NCBI GenBank assembly: GCA_026686845.1
Contig: JAIVEN010000004.1
Coordinates: 17,454,827-17,518,826, forward strand
Direction: 5' to 3'
DNA from: Adenanthera pavonina
Taxonomy: Eukaryota > Streptophyta > Magnoliopsida > Fabales > Fabaceae
Length of the DNA: 64,000 bases
A program made the position numbers and the translations under genes. A model generated the notes under the pieces. That model had not been told where the DNA came from. It searched no databases and saw nothing but the letters and a program-made list of their open reading frames with translations. Position 1 is the first letter of the stretch; the number at the start of each line of letters is the position of its first letter. Shown here in pieces: positions 22,437 to 35,090 of this stretch.

Positions 22437-22771
22437 TTATAAAAGGAAATTAAAATAAAATGTTTTAAATGAAAGACTTTATGAACAAAATTAGAAAAGT
22501 TTAGATCAAATAATTGTACACGAAGTGTTAACGCATATTTGGTTCCGAGGACAACCCTTTGTTAATGACCTAATTTTCTGTTCATAAAAAATTTGGCTGA
22601 GTTTGAAATCTCCAACAACTATTCACACCGTCCAGAATTAAGATCCATGTATCATGAATTAATTTCCTCATTGGTTGTGAAAAACTCTTGTGCGTGTCTT
22701 AATTTCTTCCCTTCCGCATATTTCGATATTTATGCCGTCACTTAAATTAGTGGTAGACTCACTCCATTGTT

Positions 22772-22793
22772 TATATATATATATATATATATA
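22772..22793. repeat. (TA)n microsatellite
   Basis: Eleven uninterrupted TA units. Confidence 0.9.
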
Positions 22794-23271
22794 GTTAGAT
22801 TGATAGACATACGTGTATGTAATATTGTGGTTAGTAGACCTCCCTATACACATTGGGAGGATTGTTACTAGAAGGTTGGGATTTAGATCCTATATTGTCA
22901 TAACCATTATTGTAATTGGATGCAAATTTAATCACCTTCATAAAATTCAGCAAATTAAACAATCAAATTTTAGCTGATCAATTCAATCAAAATTGGCTAA
23001 AATACCTTCTAATCAGATTTGGACAGAAATTTAGTAAGTAATATGATTTGTCTGATAATTTGATATCTACTTGGAAAAACAAAACTTATATATATGGACT
23101 TTTTCATTGATCAAAAGGCTTGTCAGCCATGTAATACAAGTATCACAACTAATAGTTTATCTTCAATGCTTCAAATAAAATAAATATACATTATGCACTA
23201 GGTAAATGAGTGCAACATTTTTATGAAAGGGATACTCGGAGAATACAGCAACTAGCTAACAGAGTTCATGC

Positions 23272-26200
23272 TTATTTAGATATGCATTGTTGTCTTTGCA
23301 TAAACATGACCTTGATCTTGCTTAATGACACTACAACATCTACCATATTGATTCGTGTTTCTGGAGAATCAGAGCAACACTTCAAGGCCAATTCAAAAAT
23401 AGGGAATATAGATGTCAATATATTATCCATATACTGTTCATCTCCCTTAAATAAATTGGAATCTATGACTTGAATTATTGCATGCGGCATTGACTCACTT
23501 ACCCAACTCTTCAAGCTTAATCTTGAGTCAAACATATCTTCTGTCGGTTTTTTTCTTGTGAAAACTTCTAACAGTATAATACCATAGCTATACACATCCA
23601 CTTTTGTTGAAACAACCCCGACTGATCCATATTCTGCATATAATTAAATTCAAGAAGTTAAAAGTCAAGTTTTCATTGATAATAAGTTACAAGCTAAGAA
23701 CTAACTAAAACTAATTTTAGGTCAATTAGAGTAAATGAGGTGATAAAGAAAAAGTTTTGTTCTTTCTTGTGAACCACAACAGTACATATAACATTTGCGA
23801 TGAGAATGTACAACAGAAAATGGTTTTATATTGGTCCATCGCAAATTAAGGCATTGCAAAACTTTTATGCCAGATTTGTAATTTTTTGTTGTAAATTAAT
23901 CTATCCCAAATTTCACCCCTCTCCCATGAACTAACCTTTCAGGTGATGTTTTTGGCACTAGTCCAGAGAAGATGAGGGAGTAGCATCGGATGTGGAAATA
24001 CTAGATCTATGTAGTTTATGTGTAATTTGGATAATGTATCTTGTGCCAAGTATGATAGAATGTTTTGTAATGAATGTATGAAATGGATGTGGATTATATG
24101 GATGGATGTATGTGGAATTGTGATGTGTATGATGGATGGTAGTGTATATGTGGTTCGGGGTGTTGTGTAGTTAGTGTGGTAGTGTGTGAGCCTAGAGTGG
24201 ATTTGGGCCTGGTTGGTGTGTTTTAGGGCATGTAGCCCATTTTGTCAAATGGGGTTCAAGGGAGGCAAATCTCAGAGGAATGGTTCTTTTGAGGTGAAAT
24301 CTCTTAGACAAGTAGGTTAAGTGGTTTTAGACCTATGTGAATGGTCCCAGTTGGTCAAATTGCCTTTGGTGGCAAATGGAAGTTGAGTTGTGAGTTTTGG
24401 TCAAAAGTGGCTAAAATGGTGTCAGGTGTCCAGAATCTCCATACGAAGTTAGATTGAAGTGAAAGTGGTATCTATGGATTGATTGGGACTAAATTGACTT
24501 GTAGGAGTTGAAATCAAGTCAATCGGAGGTCGGAGCATAATATTATGTATGTGGAAAGTTCACCCCGATGTTGAATTTTCGCTTGTGTGGAAATAGCAAG
24601 GGGCGCTGCAGTGCCGAAAGGTAGGCCGTAGTGCCAGTGAAGACAATAGTGAAGGGAGTTTTTGGAATGAGCCAGAGTCGCGGCGATACTGTAGCAGTCA
24701 TGATCCCAGCACAATTTTTGGTGGTTTGTTGGCTTTTTCTTCCGTTGGTTGTCATTTAGGAAGTATTTGTGAGTTGTATGGGTTATGTTTAGTTGGATTT
24801 TTAAGTTTTTGGTCAAGTACAGGAGGTGTTTAGGAGTAAGTTGTTACATGGATACACACATATTTTAAATATAATGCAAAAGAAAATGAAGAGTAAGGTT
24901 AAGAATAATTACCAGGTGCAATATAGCCGACTGTAGGTATTGTCTCAGTATGTGTCTTAGACTGCCCTTCATCTAAAATTTTGGAAATTCCAAAGTCACT
25001 TACATGAGCAACCATATCATCATCTAACAAAATGTTGCTTGGCTTCAAATCACAGTGAACCACGGGTGTTGACAAGCCTTGATGAAGATACTCCATAGCA
25101 TATGCTACATCTATCATGACATTCAATCTTTGCAGAAAATCCAAACAATAATTATAACAATATAACCATTTTTCAAGGCTCCCATTGGACATGTACTCCA
25201 TTATTAGTGACTTGAAATCAACATTGGAACAACCACTTATGATCTTCACCAAATTGTGATGGCGCACATTACGCATTGTGTTGCATTCTACCACAAAGCT
25301 TTTTGACATTGCTTCTGAATCAAAATTAAATATTTTTATTGCAACCATCATTCCACTTGAAAGTTTTCCTTTAAACACAACACCATAACTGCCTCTTCCA
25401 AGTAAGTTACTCTCATCAAACCCATTAGTTGCTTCAAAAATTTCAAAATAAGAAATCCATCTTGACACTCCAAAATTTGATAAATTCCGTTCAATTGGAT
25501 CCCTTGAATTTCTTCGTTTATGTTGTAAAAGGATAATGCCTAAAACAACTAAAAATGTTAACACAGCCATCGGTAATATGCCATCCAATAAAAGTATTTT
25601 TGCCATTGACCTTTTTCTTTTTCTTTTTCTACATGGAGGTACTTTCAGCTGTGGTTGTCCACAAAGAGCTCCATTTATCATGAAAGATTCAGCAGTCAAA
25701 TTTTTAAAAACTCCACCATTTGGAATCTCTCCATGTAGTTTGTTGTATGAGAGATTGACATATTGAAGATAAACAAGTGACTCTAGAGATTTAGGAATCT
25801 CACCAGACAAATTATTATGGGAAAGGTCCAACTTTTCTAAGCTTAGTAGACTTCCAAACGATTCAGGAATATTCCCTTGAAATTCATTAAGTGCTAAGGA
25901 GAGATTTTGTAAATTCTCCAAGTCACCCATAGTTGTTGGAATTAGGCCTGAAATATGATTTCTTGATAAATCCAATAGCGCAAGAGCTTTTAAGTTGCCA
26001 ATATTGGATGATAGATTTCCAGCTAAACTATTGGAAGAAAAATTTACTTTCAATATATTTTTCAAATTCCAAAATGAGGTGGGTATCTCTAAAGTTAACT
26101 TGTTAGAGTCCAAATAAAGTTCTTGTAAAGAAGTAACGTCTCCTAAGCAAGGTGGTATTGCTCCGTAAAACTTGTTTGCACTTAGATATAGATAGGCAAG

Positions 26201-29200
26201 TCTTGTGATTTCACAAAGCTCTTCGACAATTAGGCCATGTAGCTCATTGCCTTTAAGATTTAAATACTGAAGAGCCTGTAATGTACTGATTGTGTTTGGA
26301 ATTGATCCAGTCAAAATGTTTTCTTCCAAAGATAATTTAAACAAATTGGTGAGATTCCCAAAATTTGATGGAAGTCTACCTGATGCAAAATTGTTATCAA
26401 GAGCAAAAATTTTCATTGTTGGCATGTTGAAAATTTCCGTGGGTATAGATCCGCTCAACTTGTTGAACGACAAGTGCAACAATTCAAGTTTATGAAGATT
26501 GCCAATTTCCATGGGTATTAAACCTGAAATCAACATATTAATTGAAGTTTTAATGAAGTTACTTGGATTTAATACTAAAAATAATGACAAAGGATAAATA
26601 TCTAATTAATTAGGGGCACCAATAATTTTCCGTTTAATGGTGAGTCAAAAAATGTTATCCACCTAAAAATTGAAGCATAGTCAACTTTTCCCACTACATC
26701 TATTTAAGGTTAACACTAAGAAAACTTATCATTTAAGTTTCTTTTTTTTCTGCTTTTTGCTTTCAAATATCACAACCGCTTCTGAAATATCTTTTGCAAT
26801 GTGGTAAAAAACCGAAAACATGTAATGTTGTTTCTGATGATGTACAAAAAAAACCATGTGAAAAGAAATAGAAAGGAATTAATCATAGAAGCACTTACAA
26901 TTTGTTGTTCACCTTCTAGGCTCATTTGGTTTGCAGAATATTTCTTATGAGAATGAAAATAAGGATATGAATAGGAGTAGGGTTTGACAGAATTAAATAA
27001 TTATGTTTTGGTATGAGATGAAAAAACTAGATATTTTGTTTCAATTTTGTGTTTGGTTGAATGAATGCAATATAAGAATGGAAGACCAACAGATGATGGT
27101 TTTAGTAGAAGGAGTTAAAGTCACTTAAACACAATGTCTTGAGTTTAAAACTATGTGAATGAAAAAAATGCCTTTGGGAAAGCTCCTTCCATATGGGTAT
27201 GATTGTAGGTTGATTTGGATTAGTTGAAGCTTGAAGTGGTAATCGGATACTGGACGGTTATTACCAAAAAGAAAATGGAAGTAAAAGATGACCTAATATG
27301 GCAACAAAAAAAAACATTTTTATGATTTGCTAAATGCATACCTTCTAAGTTGTTGTTATTAAGATATAATTGTTGAAGCATAGTCAAGTTTCCAATGCTT
27401 CTTGGTATGTGTCCAGAAAGCTGATTACCAGGCAACGCTAGGATGCTCAGATTTGAAAGATTACTAATTTCTTTGGGAATATATCCTGCGGGAAAGAGCA
27501 ATTATTTATAGAATTTCATTTCAATAAAAGACGGCAAATTCCTAATTGTCTCAGGATTTTGAGCGACTGCAAAGTATAAAGGGCAATTCAAATATTTTTA
27601 CTAAGAAATTAAAGTTGCAGATTTTGATATGGTAGTACGTACCTATGAAAAGGTTTGATCCTAAATGTAATTCCTGAAGCATAGTCAAGTTTCCTATCTC
27701 ACTTGGTATGAACCCACTAAATGAATTGGAGGCTAATGTTAACAATTTGAGCTCCTTGCATTGTATCCAACCAGTTGGCATGGTTCCAGTTATTTCATTG
27801 AAATCAAGATACAACTTTTGCAATTTTGGAAGCCCACGACATATATTTGAGGGGATACTTCCCCACAAATTATTCGAACCCATATCAAGATATTGCACTT
27901 TCGATATGTTAAAAATAGTTGGCGGTATTTGCCCAGAAAGCTTATTAAAATACAAATCTATAATTTCCAGATTTTGAAGACCACCAATCTCTTTGGGAAT
28001 ATTTCCTGCAATATGGTAACAAAAAAAACAAAACAAAACGACCCAAAAGGAATGGGCAAAAAAACAAAGAAATGAAATGTTTCTATAATTATAGTGGGAA
28101 TATCTCATGCAATATGACAACATAAAAAAACATTGCTACGAGTGCTATTGTAGTGGAGCACAAGCTTCTCTGACATAAAAAGGACAGTATAAAAGTGATG
28201 GTGCATAACTCTTTCGAGATGATCAACTTTCTAAATTAATAAAATGCTCCTTGAGACCTGTTCTAATTAGCATAAATTAAATGATTGATAATTTAAGAAT
28301 TATACTTGCACATAAATGAATACTCCTTCTATCCCATTTTAAATTCCCCAATTTATTTTTCATTTTACATTTCTAATGAAATATTGATTATTCTTTTTAC
28401 TATTTTATCTTTCATTAAAAATAATAATTCATGAAGTACAAGTCATCTTTTAATATTGAAATCAATGACATTTTGATAAAATACTATTAAATTTTGCTAC
28501 AACCTAGGCCATTTAATAATTTTATTGATTTGTATGAAGAATCTTAAAATAACACATAAAATGGGATAGAAAGAGTATATTAGAACAAAAATTGACTCAT
28601 TTAACAATTTAATATATTGTATAAGATTTTAATGTCATAGAAAATAAAAATAAAAATGGAAAAACCTCCCCTTTATTTTATCTTAATTAGACTCCCCTAA
28701 AATAAAAAATTATATTACATAGATCTCTCCTCTAATTTTAGAATTTAATTTGCATTTGTCCAACCATTAATTAACTATTAAATCACATTTTTTGACAAAA
28801 ATACCTCTCTCTAACCTTAATATTACTCAGCAATTATTTAAACACTTATTTTAGAATCTTTTAAAAATATTCTTAACAAAATTAATGGTTTGGATTAAGG
28901 TATATGTTTTCAAAATAGAGGGACAGCTTTTGTAATTAAGACAATATAGATGGTAGTTAGATTATTTTACTTAAAAAAAAAAAGAAGATACTCTCATAAA
29001 ATCCTAGTTAAGAAATAAGTACGAAAGGAATTCAATAAACATATCATCCAAGAGATTGTCAAAGAACATTTTATTAATTTGTTTATCTTAAAGACAAATA
29101 TTAATTTTACAAATATATCATGGATTCATGGAATAAGTATTAAAGTTATCAATAACTAGGTCACGCGAAGAAAACTTGAAAATAGATTAATACTTTCAAA

Positions 29201-31230
29201 AAGATTATTTCATGCAATGCGTAATATGTTTCATTGTTTGAAATTTTCAGTTTAATTTTGGTAAATTGGACATATCTATGGGGCATATAATTGCCATTAT
29301 TATTAAACACACAAAAATGATCAATAAAGAAGAATAGTATGTAGCTTAACCTAAACAGACACAAAAAGAACACAACTTTGTACAGGAATTCTGTAATACT
29401 AGCATTCACAAATCAATGTCACTCAGAAATTTGTTTCGACTCCGATATATCGTAAAAAATAATTGATGGTAACGTGGCATGGAAAAATGAGAAAAAATGT
29501 TTCTGATGAATGATGCATAGAAAACCATTTAAAAATTCATAGTAACATATTAGAATTTGTTCTAAGTATATACCTTGTAAGTTATTATGAGCAAGCCTTA
29601 ATTTTTGTAGTATAGTCAAATTTCCAATGCTATTTGGTATGTGGCCAGACAATTGGTTACCAGTGAAGTTTAGAATTTCCATATTTGTAAGATAGCTAAT
29701 TGCTTTGGGAACATCTCCTGCAAGACAACAAAAATTGGCTTATTCAGAATTGATCAGGGGGCAATATCTTATATCATACAACAAGAGTAATCACCTGTAG
29801 TAAATGAGTGAGTATCATTACTTTATTGTTCCTTACTGTTTATTGACATGATTCTCGTTTGCTTTTTTGAACCATGCATTTTTTTTTAAAAATTCAAATC
29901 TCCATACAATTGCATATGCTTGACGTTAGTTCAATTATTTAAACTTTAATAAAAAGGTGTTTCAAAAAAAATTATGGCAAAGAAAAAATTATTTAAATTT
30001 TATAGCTGACAAGCTTTGTGTCTCAGTTTAAAATTATATTTAATGATACACAGTTATATAAATCAACTGAAAATTGTATTTGAGCTAAATTTTTCATTGA
30101 ATTTTATATATTTATTATATAATTAACATCATTACTAAATTTGTTTCTTTGCTTTTAAAAAAAATTACACAAAATGTGGCTCTCCAAGCAAACAAAATGA
30201 GAAATGTCCCTAATGAGAATCAGTTAAGTAAACTATAACATAAGACTTCTTCTTATTGACAAAGAATTATATAAAAATAAATATATAAATACAAATTTAT
30301 GTCATAACTACAAAAAGGAATTCGGTAAATACAGTATTCAAAGAGCTACCTAGCTGAATAAACAAAATAAGTTGTTCTTGATGATAAACAAAATATGATA
30401 AATGACTGTTGAAGGCAAAAGAGTAACACAGTGATATCCACATTAAATTGATTCAAACGACTTTGAAAAATAAATAAATAAATTGATCATTGTGAAAAAG
30501 AAGAAATGCTTATAACACATATTATGTAAGACATACCTGCTAAGGAGTTGTAAGAAAAAGACATCAACTCAAGTGAGGATAAATTAGAAATAGTTGAAGG
30601 AATCCTTCCTGAAAGCTTGTTACTTCCGATCCACAAAATCTTCAAACGTTGAAGTTTTCCAATTTCAAGTGGAATGGATCCTTCAATTATATTATATCTC
30701 CAATTCAAGGTCTCCAACTTTGACAAATTTGATACGCTTGGAGGAATAACACCCCCAAAACCATTATTACAAAAATTCATGTGTTGAAGTGTAAATAAGC
30801 TTCCAATCCAGATTGGAATTTCTCCATTAAATTCATTATAGCTCAAGTCGAGAATTTCCAACTTCTGTAATTGGAGCAACTCTTCTGGAAAGTGACCATA
30901 AAAGTTGTTGCTATGAAGGTCAAGTTTCACTAGGAAGGAAAGATTCCCAATTTGTGAGGTTAAGGGGCCAGTGAGACCCATCTCACCAAGATTCAAAAGC
31001 CTTACTCTCTCATGATTAGAATCACATGAAACACCAACCCACTTGCAAATGGAAGAAGAGTTGGACCAATTAGCCAAGTGATTTTGAGGATCCTTGACTG
31101 AATATTTGAAAGCAAGAAGAGCCAATTCATCATTCATAGTGAAATTGGTTTGACATAAGGAGGTGGAAACCATGATGAGACAAAGAAGTGAGATCATGGA
31201 GAACGAGAAATGAAAACAATGGTTTGCCAT
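23272..31230 (-). CDS. LRR receptor-like kinase, subfamily XII (FLS2/EFR/Xa21-like), six exons
   Basis: Exons inferred from GT/AG sites and frame: 31230-30537, 29717-29574, 28005-27643, 27485-27342, 26523-24913, 23633-23272, with every intron in phase 1. They give 1105 residues without a stop. Residues 1-26 are a signal peptide. An LRR N-cap follows (DELALLAFKYSVKDP, then CKWVGVSC), then about 27 LRRs of 24 residues to ~725. The transmembrane helix is 758-781 after a KRKRKR run. The kinase has its P-loop at 824-831 (GRGSYGVV), Lys845, HCDLKPSN at 938-945, DFG at 958-960, and APE-Y at the last splice. Cys before the catalytic Asp makes it a non-RD kinase, a class linked in plants to immune pattern receptors; the ligand is unknown. 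Most family members have one intron, in the kinase; the four LRR introns are unusual. The last intron carries a G-family LTR. Confidence 0.93.
23950..24848 (+). mobile_element. G-family LTR fragment in the last intron of the receptor kinase
   Basis: The reverse complement of 24848-24150 matches the G LTR at 35091-35600 and 41130-41680: it starts TGTAACA, includes TAGATACCA, GGACAC and the CCACTTTTGACCA block, and later AAAGAACCATTCCTC. The element therefore ends at 24848 with ...TGTTACA and lies opposite to the gene. No PBS follows, so it is a solo LTR or fragment. The left limit is approximate and no target duplication was found. Confidence 0.65.
27990..28130 (-). repeat. Duplicated splice-acceptor segment in the receptor kinase
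   Basis: The exon 3 acceptor region (TGGGAATATTTCCTGCAATA on the plus strand, 27995-28014) is repeated with changes near 28095-28114 (TGGGAATATCTCATGCAATA), followed in both by a run of A with C. In the gene sense the upstream copy reads GCAT where the working acceptor reads GCAG. It looks like the remnant of a further LRR exon. Confidence 0.6.
28323..28575. mobile_element. Stowaway-type MITE in intron 2 of the receptor kinase
   Basis: This 253-bp element is flanked by TA duplications (28321-28322 and 28576-28577). Its ends are inverted repeats, CTCCTTCTATCCCATTTTA on the left and the complement of TAAAATGGGATAGAAAGAG on the right, 18 of 19 matching. CTCC-type ends with a TA target are typical of Tc1/mariner Stowaway MITEs. 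No coding capacity. Confidence 0.92.
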
Positions 31231-31283
31231 GTATGACAGGGTTAAGGCTTCTTAGATTGAAGAGGAAGGGGGAGAAGGCCACA

Positions 31284-31294
31284 CTATATATATG
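31284..31294 (-). promoter_or_regulatory. Putative TATA box of the receptor kinase gene
   Basis: On the minus strand CATATATATAG lies 54-64 bases upstream of the ATG at 31230, which would leave a 5' UTR of roughly 25-35 nt. No other element could be assigned. Confidence 0.5.
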
Positions 31295-31330
31295 ATTTGA
31301 AACTTGATGAGCATATGTCAGACCCATCAG

Positions 31331-34300
31331 GCCACATCAATCGATTGCGAGATCTAAGATAGAGTAACATCCTTATACACGGAACTTCATTAATCTTTGT
31401 TATTATCAATAGAATTGACCTAACATACATACCTTTTCGTTGATTGTTTTTTTGTTTTTTGGCAATCTGTTAATTGAAATCGTAAGAAAAAAATTTGGTG
31501 TAGAAACAAATGAATAATTATTCTTAGTTTAATTTGATTTTGGTTAGTTTTTTATTTTGTTAAATAACATTCATCTTCTCTAATTATAAAGTAGAATCAT
31601 CAAATTGAAGTCATAAATATTTTAAATTCGAATTTTATTAGTTATTTTGGAGGCAATAAATGAATGTTAGCTATTCGTTTTAAGTTGCACCACGCGCCAT
31701 CCCATTTAATAAAAAGACTGGGAATGCTTACACCAAAAATCTACTGATAAAGATGACAACATCAATGAATTATGAAAAGAAATTGCAATGTATGGATTCA
31801 CAAAATCCAAACAATTTATTGGCCAAAGTATTAATTATTATCATTGAAATAAGCATGTAGAAACGGGCATATTAAAATTACAAAATTACGTTTGATTCAA
31901 ACAGATATATCAATAGCCATTTTTAATATATTTCAGATTAATTCGTATGCGATATGACATTCATTGTACTTTAATAATAAAATACAAACATAAATTTGAA
32001 TTCTTATAAAAATGGTATATATAGACACAACAAGACTATATTATTGGACGAATCTAACTCATAACCCACAAAAGCACACTTCAAATTTCACTATTAATAT
32101 AAGGATTTTGTTAATAGGTAATTTGTAGATATTTTTATGTTTTTTGTTAAAAAAAAAGAAACAAAGTTTTCCTTTAGTCCCTAATTATAAGAAACAAATA
32201 AGTACTTCATTAGTATAAAGAAAAAAATAGTTTTGGTACTTAAATTTATTAATTATGCTATAATTTCAAATCTTTTCCAGAATTATCCATATTAAAAATC
32301 TGGAGTAAGACTAAATTACTAGTAATTGTCAACACAACTTTAATTAATCAAGCGCATAAAAAGAAAATAATATTAATTACTCCAAAAATCTTATTCATAT
32401 CTCTTTTATTTTGAGATAAATGAAAATTTTCAAAATTCTTTTATAATTACAAACAAGTGGAGTAACATTTACATTCATAGAACTTCCATAGTTTCAATTG
32501 TTATCAATATGAAGGCCTACATTGAAATTGCAAAATTATGTTACGTAAAAAAAATTATATCAATAATCGTTGACAATTTAATATTTGTCAATTTGCAAAT
32601 GAAATAACATTTATTTTACTTCAATTTTAAAATTAAATCATGAATTCAATTCCTTAAAAAACTTTGTCAATTATTCTTATCACTAAAAGTGCTATTTTCA
32701 ACGGGCATAATTTATTATCAAGGAAAATGCTTTTCTAGTAGTGAATGACTCATCAGTGTCGTGCCATATTTCAATGAACTAGTTATATATGCTGACTTGA
32801 CTTAAAATTTGTGGACCAAACTCGCCCAACTGTAAAGATATGATTCCGTCGCTTAAATCATTTTTTCTTGATTTTGAAAATTATGGACCCAGGCGTAAAG
32901 ATAAGATTGAGGGTCATTCATAAATTTATTTTCTTTATGAACTTGTCAATGAACTGTGAACAACAATATTAATTATTATCGTTGATATGGTCTGCAAATA
33001 AATTTGAATTCTTAAAAAGTTGGCCATATAGTACACATACATACGAATGCATTTGACGTATTGGAAATACTATTTTTGGTGTAAAAAAATATTGATTCTT
33101 ATTTTAATTCAATTATGAAGTCCTATTTTAAATGAGAATTTAAAAAATAATAATTTATATTATTTTGCCTTTTTCTCCACAGCACCACGGGTACATGAGT
33201 ATAAGAATCAGATATGAACTTCACACAGTCAATATTTATATTTTTGTGCCATCATAAAATATTTGAAAATGCACAAATGTAATATATCTAATTTACACTA
33301 ATTGATTTAAATGCCATGTCTCAAGAATTAAAAAATAATAATTATAACAAATGATATGAAAGTTTCCACACCCTCAGGCAGCATTTTAAGTTTGAGCTTT
33401 TATCTCATGTGGAATCTGACACTTCTCAAATCTAAATTTGTTGATAATATTAAATATATACAAGATTGTTTATTATAAAAAAAATAAAAAAAATTAAGGT
33501 ATAATTTTTTATATAATCTTTAATTACATATCACATCAAATAATTCTAAATGATTCTTTCATTATATTGCCAACAACAAAACACTCGATTTAATAAAATT
33601 GTTTTTGTTGATGTGAAAAGATATCTTGTCGTTTTCAATATAGCATAGGCATCCGAGCCCTGGCAATGCTATATATGGTAGCATCAAACCACACTTTGCG
33701 ATCATTTTAAAAAAATTTATTAATGTTTACAATCATAGCACCAATTGTTCAAAATTTGTTCATCCTCGTTTGTATTATTTTTTTATAAAAAATTTATTAA
33801 AATAATCATAATTTATAAAAATAAAATTTAAATAAAAATAAAAAAATTTATCATAAATTTATTTAGATAAAAAAAATAATAATTAAAAATCATAATTTGA
33901 TTTACAAAAAGTAAATCAAATTATATATAAAATTTTAATAATAATAAACTCTACAAGCTTTTAATAATTGAGTATGTAAAATTATATATAAAATTTTAAA
34001 GATTTAGATTTTTTTTTAAAAGAAGACTTAATTTAAGCTCAAACAAATAAAAATGAATTAAAAAATAAAGCAAGAACAAAATAACTAATCTTACTTATCA
34101 AGAAAATATCTTCAATAGTATAAGTTAATCCAGATCATTCAAACTAAGAGAATAAATACACAATATACATAATTCAAAAGGAAAAAGACTAATATGAAGC
34201 TAAAAACAATTTCTCATTTCCATAGAATGGCATTAAGAGCTCTAAAAAAGAATTCAAATAATTTTAAATTTAAATTTTACCTTTCCAAGGAAATTAATTC

Positions 34301-34859
34301 ATTCAAATAATTCATTTTGCAATTTCTTAAAGGATGTAAACTTTTTAATTGAAAATAATTCAGTCAAAAATATTTGTAATGGACGAAAAAAATTATTCTT
34401 TTGTAGTAAAAACTATACCATTCAATTTTCAAGCAAAAGAATACGAACTACCATGCAATATTCAAATGCCATGCATCTTTTTCAACGCCATGTGGATATA
34501 TATGAAGAAGAAATAAGTAAGAGCCACCTAAGAGTGCGTGAATAATGGTTGAGTTCAGACCTTTATGATATAAGAGAAAAAAAAGAATTATTATATCCTA
34601 CTTTTAAACGTATGAGACAAAAATATATTCTATTTATTCCCTGATATTTAAAAATATAATTGATTTTAAAAAAATATATTAAATTATAAAAGGTAGCACT
34701 ATTTATATGGAAAATTCTAAATAAATACTAATAAATTAAGATATTTTCAAAAAGAAACTAAATTCTTCCTGATTCTCAAAAGTAACCAAGGTTGCAAGTT
34801 AGAATTAAAATTTGATGAAAAATAATGAATATGTCCCTATTTCTATTGATAACTGATTT
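31331..34859. other. AT-rich intergenic region upstream of the receptor kinase
   Basis: About 3.5 kb with stops in all frames, many A/T homopolymers, and no LTR ends, terminal inverted repeats or RNA gene that I could recognise. It probably includes the distal promoter of the receptor kinase and decayed repeats. Confidence 0.5.
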
Positions 34860-35090
34860 TCACTCATTTGCAAAAGAAGAATATAACACCCTACAAATTA
34901 ATAAAACCCCAACTACTCCTATGACAAGACCCAACTGCACAAAAGGGACCCAGAAATAGGGCACCACCATGGAGAGAGTGAACTGAAATGAGGAGGGAAA
35001 AGAAATAGGGGAGGGTCGCGCCATAGCGCTAAATGTTGATAACTTAACAACATTTGGCTTATTTTCTAGCCTGACTTTCAATGTGCATAA
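34860..35090. other. Unassigned sequence next to element G
   Basis: It contains ATAACACCCTACAAATTAATAAAACC and a GCGCCATAGCGC stretch, reminiscent of G-family LTR composition, but no boundary or duplication could be fixed. The 74-codon minus-strand ORF in it has no recognisable domain. Confidence 0.3.

Larger units (their letters stand above)
21731..23271. other. AT-rich flank and 3' side of the receptor kinase gene
   Basis: No ORF worth calling. It holds a (TA)11 microsatellite and a Helitron-like 3' end (listed separately). The part nearest 23271 must include the receptor kinase 3' UTR, but no poly(A) signal could be chosen with confidence. Confidence 0.5.

Noticed and set aside
24514..24816. 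100-codon minus-strand ORF between receptor kinase exons
   Set aside because: It lies in the G-family LTR fragment in intron 5. No domain or LRR/kinase similarity, so it is not an exon.
26920..27240. Possible MITE in intron 4 beginning GGCTCATTTGGTTTGC
   Set aside because: The start resembles ends of some plant miniature elements, but no matching inverted end or target duplication could be found.
28630..29010. Possible second MITE in intron 2
   Set aside because: CTCCCC-rich sequence at one side and GAGGGA at the other are suggestive, but no convincing inverted repeat or duplication.
27220..29682. Separate small LRR genes
   Set aside because: The LRR pieces lack signal peptides and starts of their own, and all splice in phase 1 into one frame with the first and kinase exons.
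31331..34859. Search for a second gene upstream of the receptor kinase
   Set aside because: Dense stops in all frames and no domain-like peptide.
34860..35081. 74-codon minus-strand ORF
   Set aside because: No recognisable domain or conserved neighbour. It sits beside LTR-like sequence.
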